From Bradyrhizobium sp. 149 (GTDB lineage Bacteria > Pseudomonadota > Alphaproteobacteria > Rhizobiales > Xanthobacteraceae), in the NCBI RefSeq assembly GCF_023073915.1, contig NZ_JADPKK010000013.1:558001-622000 (forward strand): a DNA stretch of 64,000 nucleotides, read 5' to 3'. Made by a program: the position numbers and the translations under genes. Positions 24,529 through 33,644 of the stretch are shown here, in pieces. The notes beneath the pieces are model-generated. The model searched no databases and was not told the DNA's origin. It saw nothing but the letters and a program-made list of their open reading frames with translations. Positions within the stretch are counted from its first letter, which is position 1. Every line of letters starts with the position of its first letter.

Positions 24529-25256
24529 CCGATCGTCTGCAACGCCGGGAACGTCTCCAGCAGCCAGATACTCACATTTGAGACCGCGCCGGTGAGGAAT
24601 CCGATGCCGGTGATGACCATCAAGACGCCCATGGCGCGCTCGACATTGACGAGATGCCCCTTCATGCGCGCGAACAGCTTTGAGAACTGCTCGATCATCA
24701 GGGCGGCGATCAGGAAGGGGATGCCGAGACCCGCGGAATAGACCGCGAGCAGGCCGGCTCCCTTCGTCACCGTCGCTTCGGCTGCGGCAACCGAGAGGAT
24801 CGCGGCGAGGATCGGCCCGATGCAGGGCGTCCAGCCAAAGGCAAAGGCGAGCCCCATCACATAAGCGCCCCAGAGGCCGACGGGCTTGGGCGCAGTCAAG
24901 CGTCCCTCGCGCATCAAGAGGCCGATGCGCGTCAGGCCCAGGAAGTGCAGGCCCATGACGATGATGACGATGCCGGCGACGATCGAGAGTTCGGCCGACC
25001 AGGCGCGGACCAGCCCGCCGATCAGCGAGGCGCTGGCGCCGAGCGCCACGAACACCGTGGAGAAGCCGAGCACGAACAGGAGCGCCGACATCATGATCGC
25101 GCGTTTGGAGGCCGAAGCGGGCTCGTCGCTTTTGACGTGTTCGATCGTGGCGCCCGTCAGATAGATCAGGTAGGGCGGGACCAGGGGCAGGACGCAAGGG
25201 GAGAGGAAGCTGACGAGGCCGGCAATCAGCGCCGCCGGGATCGAGACATTTTGCAT
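24525..25256 (-). CDS. CcdA-like thiol-disulfide transporter for cytochrome c biogenesis
   Basis: A 243-residue membrane protein with about six helices. It has the two intramembrane cysteines of the CcdA/DsbD family: C21 in SFLSPCVLPLVPP and C145 in GWTPCIGPIL. It carries reducing power from cytoplasmic thioredoxin to the periplasm for haem attachment. The gene is single and convergent with the enolase-superfamily gene, overlapping it by four bases. No partner thioredoxin gene is beside it. Confidence 0.88.
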   Translation of the reverse strand: MQNVSIPAALIAGLVSFLSPCVLPLVPPYLIYLTGATIEHVKSDEPASASKRAIMMSALLFVLGFSTVFVALGASASLIGGLVRAWSAELSIVAGIVIIVMGLHFLGLTRIGLLMREGRLTAPKPVGLWGAYVMGLAFAFGWTPCIGPILAAILSVAAAEATVTKGAGLLAVYSAGLGIPFLIAALMIEQFSKLFARMKGHLVNVERAMGVLMVITGIGFLTGAVSNVSIWLLETFPALQTIG

Positions 25257-25462
25257 GATGCAGTCGGAGCCATCTCAGGCGCCGGCGCGGCGCGCGGGGA
25301 ATGCGCGCGGCGCGGAGCCGAACCGGCTCTGGTGTAGCCGATGCTAGCGAATGCGCAACAGAGGCGCACAAAACCAGGGCTCCCCCCGATGCCGTCTGTG
25401 ATCACAGATGCGGCATCGGGACACGCACAAATCTCGCCAAAAAGCGAAATTCGGCGGCGCGG

Positions 25463-25732
25463 CTACTTCACCACACGGAGCAGCGGACGCCGGGGCTGGT
25501 CCTGCGTCTGCTTGGAAGGGGGCTGCGGTTCTTCGCTAGCAGCGCTCCGCAGCATTTCGTCGCACAGCGCCTTGAGATCGGCACCGTCAATTCCTTTGAG
25601 TTTCATCCGCACGTCCAGGATGACAATGGACAGCAGCTCGGCCGACTCACGGCTGTTGCTCTCGTTCAGAACCCTGCGGCACTGTTCAAGCGTTTCCAGC
25701 ACCGACTGCAACTGTTCGTCTGAATGCGACAC
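25463..25732 (-). CDS. Small conserved-looking hypothetical protein (89 aa)
   Basis: The GTG at 25732 has GGAAAG about eight bases upstream and gives an 89-residue soluble protein; an upstream start at 25813 is possible but lacks a ribosome site. The protein has a helical central part (LQSVLETLEQCRRVLNESN) and a basic proline-rich end (PPSKQTQDQPRRPL). No domain is recognised. The coiled-coil-like pattern hints at a protein-protein role only. Confidence 0.55.
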   Translation of the reverse strand: MSHSDEQLQSVLETLEQCRRVLNESNSRESAELLSIVILDVRMKLKGIDGADLKALCDEMLRSAASEEPQPPSKQTQDQPRRPLLRVVK

Positions 25733-26223
25733 CGGCGTTCTTTCCGTTAATTCGGCCTGTGAGACGTGGTTGTGACGACCTCTTTGGCCCCCATGGAGCT
25801 TCGAGGATAACACGGGGCCGTTGCGGGGCCGAACATGATTTCAGCCTGTTTCTGCGTTGAAACCGCGGTTCCGGCGAGCATCGCGTCGCGCCGCCGGCTA
25901 TCGTCGAAATGCCCGATCGTAAAACGCCTGGCGTGCTGCACTTGATCCGTCGCGGGAGGCGGCACCGGCTCCCGCGCAACGACATTCATTGCGGACCGCG
26001 CCGACGATCCTGCAGCCATCTCATGGCTCGCAACGGAACTCACGCCACACCCCTCAGCCGGGCGATGGTCTGCCCGATTCTCAACCCTTGTTCTCAACCT
26101 TGGCAGCACCCCGATACCACCCGCAGCATAGTAAGGATGACGTTCAAAACTCGTCGTTCCCTAACCCGCCGTGGTTGTGGTTTGCGCCAGATTCTGCCAG
26201 TTTAGCGACCCGAAGGGACTTGT
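25733..26223. other. 491-bp stretch without a supported gene
   Basis: A minus-strand frame at 25747-26109 is open for 120 codons, but it overlaps the likely upstream region of the small gene at 25463-25732, lacks a ribosome site and shows no domain. The right end should contain the promoter of the LysR gene at 26224; no consensus was recognised. Confidence 0.4.
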
Positions 26224-27270
26224 ATGCACTCCTTGGCGGAAAGGGGCGTTCCACTGGAGGAACGCCCAAAGACAAACATCAGCGGGCTCTCGGACTGGGA
26301 TGCGGCGCGCATTTTCCTGGAAGTGGTCCGATGCGGAAGTTTCCGCTCGGCGGCCGAGCGCCTGTCGCTGTCGATCAACGCCGTCCGCCGCCGGATCGAT
26401 GATTTCGAACGCCAGACCGGCACCACTCTGTTCACCCGCGATGTCCACGGCACCCATCTGACCGACGAAGGCGCCTTGGTGGTCTCCGCCGTCGAGCAAA
26501 TGGAGGCGGCTGCGTTCGACGTGCTGCGCACCAGCGATTCGACGGCAAACGCCCTGTCCGGCGAGGTCCGCGTCGCCGTGACCGAGGGATTGGGCACATT
26601 CTGGCTCGCCCCCCGGCTGGTCGAATTCCAGCAGGCCTATCCGAAGATCCTGGTCGACCTGCATTGCGCGATGCGCTCGGCCGACGTCTCCCGCCACGAG
26701 GCCGACGTCGCCATTCACCTGTCGCGGCCTTCGACGCTCGATGTCAAGCTGGTGCGGCTTGGCCGCATGCATCTGATGTTCTGGGCCTCCGAGAAATACA
26801 TTTCAAAATATGGCGCGCCGCGTTCGGCGATGGAGTTGATCAAGCACCGCCTGGTGCTGCAGTTCGCCGACCAGCTCGCCGCCAAGCAAACTTTCGAGAG
26901 CTTCTTCCCCGGCGTTCCGGAGCGTGACCTTCTGGTCATGAAGACCAACGTCTCAAGCGCCAACTACTGGGCGGTCGCGAATGGCGCCGGAATTGGCGTC
27001 TTCCCGAGCTACGCCATTGCGCTTGGCGGGAAGTTGATTCCACTGGAAGTCGAGCTGAACAGACCGCTGGATATCTGGTTGTCTTACCATCCTGGTAGCG
27101 GCCGGATTCCGAGAGTGCGGCACATGATTGACTGGCTGATCGAAGCCTTCAATCCGGCGCGTTTCCCGTGGTTTAAGGAAGAGTTCGTGCACCCGCATGA
27201 ATTCAAGGACGAGTATATGGGCGAACCCCTGACCCAGCTCTTCGGGGGGTTTTCAACCGAAGACCGATGA
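26224..27270 (+). CDS. LysR-family transcriptional regulator
   Basis: A 348-residue LysR protein with a roughly 25-residue N-terminal extension before the winged helix (FRSAAERLSLSINAVRRRID at about residues 40-60). An effector-binding domain follows. AAGGG precedes the ATG. It overlaps the downstream XRE gene by four bases (ATGA at 27267-27270), so the two regulators are translationally coupled, an unusual pairing. No divergent target gene adjoins it. Effector unknown. Confidence 0.85.
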   Translation: MHSLAERGVPLEERPKTNISGLSDWDAARIFLEVVRCGSFRSAAERLSLSINAVRRRIDDFERQTGTTLFTRDVHGTHLTDEGALVVSAVEQMEAAAFDVLRTSDSTANALSGEVRVAVTEGLGTFWLAPRLVEFQQAYPKILVDLHCAMRSADVSRHEADVAIHLSRPSTLDVKLVRLGRMHLMFWASEKYISKYGAPRSAMELIKHRLVLQFADQLAAKQTFESFFPGVPERDLLVMKTNVSSANYWAVANGAGIGVFPSYAIALGGKLIPLEVELNRPLDIWLSYHPGSGRIPRVRHMIDWLIEAFNPARFPWFKEEFVHPHEFKDEYMGEPLTQLFGGFSTEDR

Positions 27271-27671
27271 GAAAAAAGATGAAAACAGCGGCGAAGAGAA
27301 TGAAGCAGCGCAGTGCCGGCAAGCCGGACATTGAGCTGGGCAAGCGAATCCGTCTACGGCGCGTCGAGATGAAGGTCTCGCAGGCCGAGCTGGGCGAGAA
27401 GCTCGGCGTCAGTTTCCAGCAGGTCCAGAAATACGAGAAGGGCGTCAATCGCGTCGGCGCGGCTCGGCTTCAGCAGATCGCCACTGCTCTCGATGTGCCC
27501 GTGACCTTCTTCTATGACGGCGACAACAAGGCCCGCGAAGTCGAGAGCCTGCTCTTCCTCGATAGCGCCTTCAGCCTGCGGCTGCTGCGCGCCTACAGCA
27601 AGATCAAGGACCAGACAGTGCAGCGTCAGCTCGTCTCGCTGATGGAATCGATCGCAGCGAACGAAGCCTGA
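27267..27671 (+). CDS. XRE-family helix-turn-helix regulator
   Basis: A 134-residue DNA-binding protein. Residues about 22-78 are a Cro/C1-type HTH (SQAELGEKLGVSFQQVQKYE), followed by a helical C-terminal part of about 55 residues as in many rhizobial stand-alone XRE regulators. The basic N-terminus (KKMKTAAKRMKQR) is additional. Its start overlaps the LysR stop by four bases. An intrinsic-terminator-like hairpin lies about 120 bp downstream. Confidence 0.85.
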   Translation: MRKKMKTAAKRMKQRSAGKPDIELGKRIRLRRVEMKVSQAELGEKLGVSFQQVQKYEKGVNRVGAARLQQIATALDVPVTFFYDGDNKAREVESLLFLDSAFSLRLLRAYSKIKDQTVQRQLVSLMESIAANEA

Positions 27672-28044
27672 GCCGATCGGCGTTCGCGCCTTTCCGGCCG
27701 ATGTTCAATCCGCCGCGTCACGGGGGCGCGGCCGGATTGGACGAGACCCGGACTGCATATATCCGGGCCTGCGCACTTGCGCGGACTTCTCGGGCGGCAT
27801 GACCGCCTCTTTTTGTTGTCCATTTTTCCCGTCGTCTCCCGCAGATTTCGCGAACCCATTCCGGCCCTGTGGCGACCTAATCCAGAGACCGCGTGCCTTG
27901 CGCGCGAAGTTCGCGATACGTCGTGCTTAAGGGGACCGCAACCGGGAGGCGCTAGCTTCCCGCCCATTTCTCGAATCAGCACGACGACCGGGAATTGCCG
28001 ATGCGAGCGCCCGTCCGGGCCTCGTTTTGATGGGGAAAATGGGA
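27672..28044. other. Gap between XRE regulator and L,D-transpeptidase genes
   Basis: Holds a terminator-like hairpin with T-run (27792-27818) and, before it, a weaker palindrome cccgga...tccggg near 27749-27770. The right-hand 220 bp should carry the L,D-transpeptidase promoter; no consensus is recognised. Confidence 0.4.
27792..27818 (+). terminator. Rho-independent terminator
   Basis: Short GC stem (gggcgg / ccgcct) with loop catga followed by tcttttt, about 120 bp after the XRE stop. It is the most classical intrinsic terminator in the window. Confidence 0.65.
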
Positions 28045-29397
28045 CACATGTCGAAACGCCATGCGATGATCATTGCCGTCGGCGTACTCGCGAGCGCCTC
28101 CGCGCTTGCACAGACCGAGACCATTGGACAGGCCGGGCCCAGGCCGGCGGCTGGGGCTGGTACGGTGCCGGCCACCGCCAATCCGGCCCACGCAGCCGCA
28201 CCGAAGACTGCCGCGCCAGCGTCCGCTTCGACGGCAGAGAGCCGCTCGGCCGCGGCGCTCGCGCTGACGCACGAGCCGACCTATGACGAGGGCTCCGCCC
28301 AGCGCATCAAGGATGCGGCGCTCAGCTATTCCGATCTCGCCGTGCGCGGCGGCTGGCCGACGATCCCGGCAGACGCCAAATTCGTGCCCGGCGCCCAGGG
28401 CGCCAATGACGATCTCCTGCGCAAGCGGCTGATCGTCCCCGGCGATCTTTCCGCCGACAAGGCGAGCGGCGCCTTCGACCAGGATCTTGCCGATGCTGTG
28501 AAACGCTTCCAGGCCCGCCCCGGCCTCGCGCCGACTGGAACGGTGACGCCGCGCACGATCACGGCCATGAACGTCTCCGTGCAGAAGCGCATCCGGCAGC
28601 TGGAGGCCTCGCTCCAGCGGCTCGAGAACATGAATTTCGGCTTCGGCCAGCGCTATGTCGTGGTCAACATCCCCGCCGCCTTCGCCGAAGCGGTCGAGAA
28701 CGACGTCGTGGTGCGGCGCTATCGCGTGATCGTCGGCAAGACCGAAAAGCCCTCGCCGACGCTGACGACGCAGATCAGCAGCGTCGTCCTCAACCCGACC
28801 TGGACAGTGCCCTCCTCGATCGCCAAGACCGAGATCTCCGCGCATATGCGCAAGGATCCCACCTACCTGTCGCGCATGCACATGGAGGTGCTCGACGCCC
28901 ACGACAATCCGATCGATCCGAATTCGGTCGACTGGTCGGGCACGCACACGCCGAATTTCACCGTGCGCCAGCACAACGGCACGTATAACGCACTCGGCGC
29001 GGTCAAGATCGACATGCCGAATTCCTATTCGGTCTACATGCACGACACCAACCAGCGCAACCTGTTCAGCGACGACTACCGCTTCGATTCCCATGGCTGC
29101 TCGCGCGTCGACAATGTGCGCGATCTCGCCGCCTGGCTCTTGAAGGACCAGCCGAAATGGAGCCGCGCCGCGATCGACGCGGAAATCGCCACCGGCCAGC
29201 ATCTCGAAGTCGCCATGGCAAAGAAAGTGCCGGTGGCCTGGATCTATCTCACGGCTTGGATGACGAAGGACCAGACCGTTCAATTTCGCAACGACGTCTA
29301 TCATCAGGACGAGCAGCTCCTGGAGGCGACCGCGGAGGAGGCCGCGTTCTTCAGCAATGCCGGCAGCCATCCGCTGACCGCGCACATGACGAGATAG
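28045..29397 (+). CDS. L,D-transpeptidase (YkuD) with peptidoglycan-binding domain
   Basis: About 450 residues, exported by a signal peptide (RHAMIIAVGVLASASALAQ). A peptidoglycan-binding helical domain precedes the catalytic domain (DQDLADAVKRFQARPGL). The YkuD signature is in SHGCSRVDN with H350 and the nucleophile C352. The enzyme makes 3-3 cross-links or attaches proteins to peptidoglycan in the periplasm; the YcbB-like architecture fits cross-linking. Starts at 28027 and 28036 are also possible; the chosen one gives the best signal peptide. An alanine/proline-rich linker of about 50 residues follows the signal. Confidence 0.88.
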   Translation, partial: HMSKRHAMIIAVGVLASASALAQTETIGQAGPRPAAGAGTVPATANPAHAAAPKTAAPASASTAESRSAAALALTHEPTYDEGSAQRIKDAALSYSDLAVRGGWPTIPADAKFVPGAQGANDDLLRKRLIVPGDLSADKASGAFDQDLADAVKRFQARPGLAPTGTVTPRTITAMNVSVQKRIRQLEASLQRLENMNFGFGQRYVVVNIPAAFAEAVENDVVVRRYRVIVGKTEKPSPTLTTQISSVVLNPTWTVPSSIAKTEISAHMRKDPTYLSRMHMEVLDAHDNPIDPNSVDWSGTHTPNFTVRQHNGTYNALGAVKIDMPNSYSVYMHDTNQRNLFSDDYRFDSHGCSRVDNVRDLAAWLLKDQPKWSRAAIDAEIATGQHLEVAMAKKVPVAWIYLTAWMTKDQTVQFRNDVYHQDEQLLEATAEEAAFFSNAGSHPLTAHMTR

Positions 29398-29520
29398 ATC
29401 GCGCCATGCAACCGCGGCACAAGCTGATGCAAACCTGCTCGCCTTGCTGCGGTTGACCCCGGCCCTGCCCCGGCCGCACATTGCGCCTCGCCAATGATCA
29501 GCGAGCGCGCGATGCCCGAC

Positions 29521-30333
29521 ATGTCCAACACGACCGAAACACCCTACGCCGACGGCAAGATCCTCAAGCACACGGCCAGCGGCGTCGGCGTGATCACCTT
29601 CAACAATCCCGACAAGCGCAACGCGATGTCGCTGGAGATGTGGGAGGGATTTGGCGAGGCGCTGGCGAGCCTGCGCGACGACGCTGCCGTGCGCGTCGTG
29701 ATCCTGCGCGGCGCCGGCGGCAAGGCCTTCGTGTCGGGCGCCGACATCAGCCAGTTCGAGAAGACGCGGCATAACGCCGCCGCTTCCGAGGAATACGGAA
29801 AACGTAGCGCCGCCCAGCGCGCGCTTCTCGCCGACTATCCCAAGCCGACGATTGCCTGCATCGAGGGCTTTTGCCTCGGCGGCGGCATGCAGGTCGCAAT
29901 GCTCGCCGACATCCGCATTGCCTCCCACGGCAGCCAGTTCGGCATTCCCGCGGCAAAACTCGGCATCGCCTATGGCTATGAGGGCTTGCGGCACCTGGTG
30001 TCGCTGGTCGGTCCGTCCTGGGCGCGGCTCCTGATGTACACCGGCATGCGCATCGATGCGGCGGAAGCGTTACGCATCGGGCTGGTCGAGCGCGTGGTTC
30101 CGGAGGATCAGCTCTGGGGCGAGACCATGGAAATCGCCGAGACGATCGCGCAGAACGCGCCGCTCGCGATCAAGGCCGCCAAGCTCACCATCGCGCAAGT
30201 GCTGAAGGACGAAAGCGGCCGCGACATGGAGGCGATCAGGGCGATCGGCAATGCCTGCATGGACAGTGCGGATTTTCGCGAGGGTCGGCAAGCCTTCATG
30301 GAGAAGCGCAAGCCGCGCTTCCAGGGACGGTGA
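29521..30333 (+). CDS. Enoyl-CoA hydratase/isomerase family protein
   Basis: A 270-residue crotonase. The oxyanion-hole segments are visible in AFVSGADISQF and CLGGGMQVAMLAD. The family catalyses hydration or isomerisation of acyl-CoA esters in the cytoplasm; the exact reaction cannot be read. Start codons at 29494, 29512 and 29521 are close together without a clear ribosome site, so the N-terminus is uncertain. A broken partial copy of this gene lies about 430 bp downstream (30761-30949). Confidence 0.82.
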   Translation: MSNTTETPYADGKILKHTASGVGVITFNNPDKRNAMSLEMWEGFGEALASLRDDAAVRVVILRGAGGKAFVSGADISQFEKTRHNAAASEEYGKRSAAQRALLADYPKPTIACIEGFCLGGGMQVAMLADIRIASHGSQFGIPAAKLGIAYGYEGLRHLVSLVGPSWARLLMYTGMRIDAAEALRIGLVERVVPEDQLWGETMEIAETIAQNAPLAIKAAKLTIAQVLKDESGRDMEAIRAIGNACMDSADFREGRQAFMEKRKPRFQGR

Positions 30334-30464
30334 TTCCGTTCTCGCGATGGCGGGAGGCACGTGAACATGCATTCAGGAAGATTAAATTCCCGCGCCCCTG
30401 CAACACCATAGCAACCAGTTGATTTGCCGAAAGTTCTCTCGCCATCAAAACGATGGAGATTGCG

Positions 30465-30749
30465 ATGAAACTCAAATTTGCTGTTCTTGGTCTGGCTGCC
30501 CTGGGCGGCGCCGCGCTCGCGTCAGGACAGGCGCTCGCAGCGATGCCGAACGGCATCCCGCAGGCCGACCGTATCGCGAGCGGCCCGGCAGCCGACGTCG
30601 ATCAGGTGCGCTGGGTCTGCAACCCCTGGGGCCGCTGCTTCTGGCGTCCGAACTATTACGGCGCCTACGGCTTTTACGGCGGCCCGCGACGCTTCTACGG
30701 CGGGCGTCCGTGGGGCTGGGGCGGCCACCGCCACTGGCGTCGCTGGTGA
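30465..30749 (+). CDS. Small exported glycine/tyrosine/tryptophan-rich protein
   Basis: A 94-residue protein with a Sec signal peptide (LKFAVLGLAALGGAALASGQALA) and a mature tail rich in G, Y, F, W and R (for example YYGAYGFYGGPRRFYGG). Related low-complexity periplasmic proteins are common in Bradyrhizobium; function unknown. GGAG lies six bases before the ATG; a start 12 bp upstream is less likely. It sits between an intact crotonase gene and its degenerate copy. Confidence 0.72.
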   Translation: MKLKFAVLGLAALGGAALASGQALAAMPNGIPQADRIASGPAADVDQVRWVCNPWGRCFWRPNYYGAYGFYGGPRRFYGGRPWGWGGHRHWRRW

Positions 30750-30760
30750 GTTGCGAGGGG

Positions 30761-30949
30761 CCGGTGGCAGGCGTTCGTGTCGGCGCCGACATTCGCCAGT
30801 TCGACAAGACACGTCATAACGCGGCCGCTTCCGAGGAATATGGCAATGCAGCGCCGCCCAGCGCGCGCTGCTTGCCGATTATCCCAAGCCGGCGATTGCC
30901 TGTATCTAGGGCTTTTGTCTCGGCTTTCATGGAGAAGCGCAAGCCGCAG
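30761..30949 (+). pseudogene. Degenerate partial duplicate of the upstream enoyl-CoA hydratase gene
   Basis: This segment aligns by eye with the crotonase gene: the part around the GADI oxyanion motif (parent about 29719-29880) is joined to the extreme 3' end (parent about 30289-30325), with about 400 bp missing between. It contains single-base deletions (for example in gtgtcggcgccg) and an in-frame stop (atctag). Long identical blocks such as cgctcttccgaggaata-like stretches show a fairly recent origin. It cannot encode a working enzyme. Confidence 0.75.
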
Positions 30950-30960
30950 TTAGTAGCGCC

Positions 30961-31860
30961 TCATAGGGTCGTGGCTGTCGTCACCGTCCTCTGACTCGCC
31001 AACCGGGACCTCTGCAAGATCTCCTTCAAGGCCTGAACGTTCGCGGAGCCCGCTCCCCTTCGCCAAATGAGTACAGTCCAGGCCCGATTCTCCGTTCGTC
31101 CCAACGGGTGGATGCTCAACAGCTTTCTGTCCGGAAAAGTGGTCAGAACGCTTTTGGGGATCAGGGCGACGCCCATGCCCGCAACGACGCAGCCCAGCAT
31201 TGCGTGATACGACGCCAACTCGATCAGGCGCTCCGGCATTTCGTTTCGCCTTGCATACCAGTCTTCAAGTCGCTTGCGATGCGGGCATCCGTGTTCGAAG
31301 ACGATGATGGTACGTGGTAGGTTGCTGCCTTTCTTGACGATCGGCGGATGATCGACAGCCGCAATAATCACCAACTCCTCCTCGAAGGCGAGCACCTTTT
31401 CAAAGGGCTCATCGGCGATGGGTTCGGCAACAAGCGCCGCGTCGAGATCGCCGGCGAGAATGGCGCTCGCGAGAACCTGCGGATTGCCGGTGCGAAGCTC
31501 CAGAACGACCCCCGGATGTCGCCGGTGGTATTCGCTGAGCAGTCCCGGCAACCTGACAGCGGCCGTGCTTTCCATCGCGCCGAGGCAGAACGTACCGCGG
31601 GGTTTCGCGTCTTGGAGGGCATCGCGTGTTTCATCCGCAAGCGCGAGCAAGCGGTTGGCGTAGCCAAACAGCACTTGCCCCTGGGGCGCCAGATGAAGAC
31701 GCTTACCCTCTCGAATGAAGAGGGCTACGCCGAGATCCTCTTCCAACTGCCTGATACGGGTCGTCACATTGGACTGAACGCGATGCAGCCGCTCGGCCGC
31801 GCGGGTCACGCCGCCTTCGCGCACAACAGCAACGAATATCCGCAGATCTGACAGATCCAT
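30961..31860 (-). CDS. LysR-family transcriptional regulator (divergent to monooxygenase-like gene)
   Basis: A 299-residue LysR protein; the HTH is near the N-terminus (GGVTRAAERLHRVQSNVTTR). The start at 31860 (MDLSDLRIFVAVV) fits the family; a start 39 bp upstream would add an unlike extension. It faces the ABM-domain gene over a 154-bp gap that contains an AT-rich imperfect palindrome near 31885-31905, a plausible operator. Its stop abuts the crotonase pseudogene. Confidence 0.86.
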   Translation of the reverse strand: MDLSDLRIFVAVVREGGVTRAAERLHRVQSNVTTRIRQLEEDLGVALFIREGKRLHLAPQGQVLFGYANRLLALADETRDALQDAKPRGTFCLGAMESTAAVRLPGLLSEYHRRHPGVVLELRTGNPQVLASAILAGDLDAALVAEPIADEPFEKVLAFEEELVIIAAVDHPPIVKKGSNLPRTIIVFEHGCPHRKRLEDWYARRNEMPERLIELASYHAMLGCVVAGMGVALIPKSVLTTFPDRKLLSIHPLGRTENRAWTVLIWRRGAGSANVQALKEILQRSRLASQRTVTTATTL

Positions 31861-32014
31861 ATATCTCTCATGGAGATCAACTAAATCACAATTATTCATT
31901 ATATGTGATGATACACGTCAGGTAAAGGTCGTGCACGGACGACAGCACTGCCGATCAGGCGACTACCGCCGCAAAGGCGGTGAACAAGGTTCGTCCCGCA
32001 CAGGAGCTTGTCTG

Positions 32015-32332
32015 ATGATCGTCACTGTCTTTCGCACACGGATGAATCCCGGCGTGCAGGGTGAATATGGGCCGATGGCAAAACGCATGAGCGAACTTGC
32101 GCGAACAATACCCGGCTACATCTCGCATAAGGGTTTTGTTGCGGATGATGGAGAGCGAGTGACGATCGTCGAGTTCGAGACCGAGGAAGCACTTCATCGT
32201 TGGCGGATCGATCCCGAGCACGCCAAGGCGAAGCGGCGCGGAGTCGAAGCCTTTTTCAGCGAATTCAAGTTCCAGATCTGCAGCGTCGTTCGGGAGCGGA
32301 TATGGACCGCAAAGGCGGCCCGCGGGGTTTGA
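32015..32332 (+). CDS. Antibiotic biosynthesis monooxygenase (ABM) domain protein
   Basis: A 105-residue single-domain protein of the dimeric ferredoxin-like fold, with the typical pattern MIVTVFRTRMNPG at the start and the GYISHKGFVADDGERVTIVEFE core. Such proteins are cofactor-free monooxygenases or haem/quinol-binding proteins. AGGAG lies nine bases upstream. Divergent from a LysR gene, which probably controls it. Substrate unknown. Confidence 0.82.
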   Translation: MIVTVFRTRMNPGVQGEYGPMAKRMSELARTIPGYISHKGFVADDGERVTIVEFETEEALHRWRIDPEHAKAKRRGVEAFFSEFKFQICSVVRERIWTAKAARGV

Positions 32333-32486
32333 GGCGATCATCGACCAGAAGGGCAACCCAAGGCACTCGAAGCGAAGCCTTAAAAGCGGTGCGCAAGTTA
32401 GGCTCGCTAAGAGAGTCGGGGTCAGAACCACTTTCGCGATCGCGGTAAGAGTCCGACTTGCGGCGAGCCGCCTCGCCCGAATTCGA

Positions 32487-32510
32487 CCTCTCCCCGCCAG
32501 CGGGGCGAGG
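32487..32510. repeat. Imperfect GC hairpin related to the one at 4984-5007
   Basis: Arms cctc-t-ccccgc and gcgggg-c-gagg pair with one mismatch around a two-base centre. It lies between the ABM gene and the convergent IPMDH-like gene and may terminate either transcript. The shared ctccccgc core with 4984-5007 suggests a repeat family. Confidence 0.5.
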
Positions 32511-32537
32511 TGACGCCACCCCGCCGTCCGGTTGCTT

Positions 32538-33617
32538 TCAGAGCGCCGCGAGCACCGCCTTCGTAATGTCGGCGGTGCCGTTGCTGCCGCCGAACTCCAT
32601 CGGCTTGATGCCGCCAGCATAGACCTGGTCCACGGCGCGCTCAATTTGCTCGCCGGCCTCAGCCGCGCCCTCGACGCCGTGCTTGTTAGCGAGCCAGTCC
32701 AGCATCATCGCGGCCGACAGGATCATGCCGGTGGGATTGGCCTTGCCCTGCCCCATGATGTCAGGCGCGGTGCCGTGGCAAGGCTGGAACACGGCGTACT
32801 TGTCGCCGATGTCGGCCGACGGCGCCATGCCGAGGCCGCCGATCAGGCTGGCGGTGATGTCGGAGACGATGTCGCCGAACATGTTCTCCATCACCATCAC
32901 GTCGAAATCCCAGGGACGCTTGACCAGCATCGCCGAGCAGGCATCGACATAGAGCCGGTCGGTCTTCACCTCGGGATGACGCTTCTCGATCTCGTCGAAG
33001 ATGCCGCGGAAGAAGGCAAAGGCCTTGAACACGTTCGCCTTGTCGACGCAGGTCAACGCGCCGGGCTTGCCGCGCGCCTTGCGTCGCTCGGCGAGGCGAA
33101 ACGAGAACTCGAACAGGCGCTCGGACGTCCTGCGCGTGATCACCATGGTCTCGCGCGCCTCCTCATGGGTGACGACGCCTTTGCCCATCGACGCGAACAG
33201 GCCTTCGGTGGATTCCCTGATCACGACGAGATCGATGCCGCGCTGGTCGGCGCCGACGATCGGGCTCGGCACGCCCGGAATGAGCCGCGCCGGGCGCACG
33301 CCGGCATAGAGATCGAAGATGAAGCGCAGCTCGATCTGCGGCGCGATCTCGGTGTTGTCGGGGTAGCGCACCGACGGCAGGCCGCAGGCGCCAAGCAGGA
33401 TCGCGTCCGCCTCCTCGCACAGCTTGATCGTGGTGTCAGGCATCGACTTGCCGGTGGCGAGATAATTGTTGGCGCCCGCCGGCGCCTCGGTGAAGCGGAA
33501 ACTCAAGCCGGATTTCGTCTCGATCTTGCGCAGGACCTCGATGGCCGGCGTCATGACTTCGGGACCGATGCCGTCACCGGCGAGCACGGCAATGTGGAAG
33601 GCATTGTTTGCGGACAT
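32538..33617 (-). CDS. Isocitrate/isopropylmalate dehydrogenase family protein
   Basis: A 359-residue metal- and NAD(P)-dependent beta-decarboxylating dehydrogenase. The N-terminal motif AVLAGDGIGPEV and the C-terminal CHGTAPDIMGQGKANP are typical. The substrate loop (LRFIFDLYAGVRPARLIPG) resembles tartrate/isopropylmalate-type paralogues rather than true LeuB, and no leuCD is nearby. It oxidises a 2-hydroxy acid, exact substrate open. A dispersed palindromic repeat lies just upstream (33645-33729). Confidence 0.82.
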   Translation of the reverse strand: MSANNAFHIAVLAGDGIGPEVMTPAIEVLRKIETKSGLSFRFTEAPAGANNYLATGKSMPDTTIKLCEEADAILLGACGLPSVRYPDNTEIAPQIELRFIFDLYAGVRPARLIPGVPSPIVGADQRGIDLVVIRESTEGLFASMGKGVVTHEEARETMVITRRTSERLFEFSFRLAERRKARGKPGALTCVDKANVFKAFAFFRGIFDEIEKRHPEVKTDRLYVDACSAMLVKRPWDFDVMVMENMFGDIVSDITASLIGGLGMAPSADIGDKYAVFQPCHGTAPDIMGQGKANPTGMILSAAMMLDWLANKHGVEGAAEAGEQIERAVDQVYAGGIKPMEFGGSNGTADITKAVLAAL

Positions 33618-33644
33618 GGGGGAGCCTCAGGAAAAAGCTAAGTC

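Noticed and set aside
25747..26109. 120-codon minus-strand frame before the LysR gene
   Set aside because: No ribosome site and no domain. It overlaps the expected upstream region of the small gene at 25463-25732. Cannot be excluded but not supported.
27976..29994. 672-codon minus-strand frame over the L,D-transpeptidase and crotonase genes
   Set aside because: Covers two genes with recognised active sites and has no domain or ribosome site.
32538..33617. Assignment as leuB
   Set aside because: The substrate-loop pattern and absence of leuC/leuD nearby favour a paralogue.
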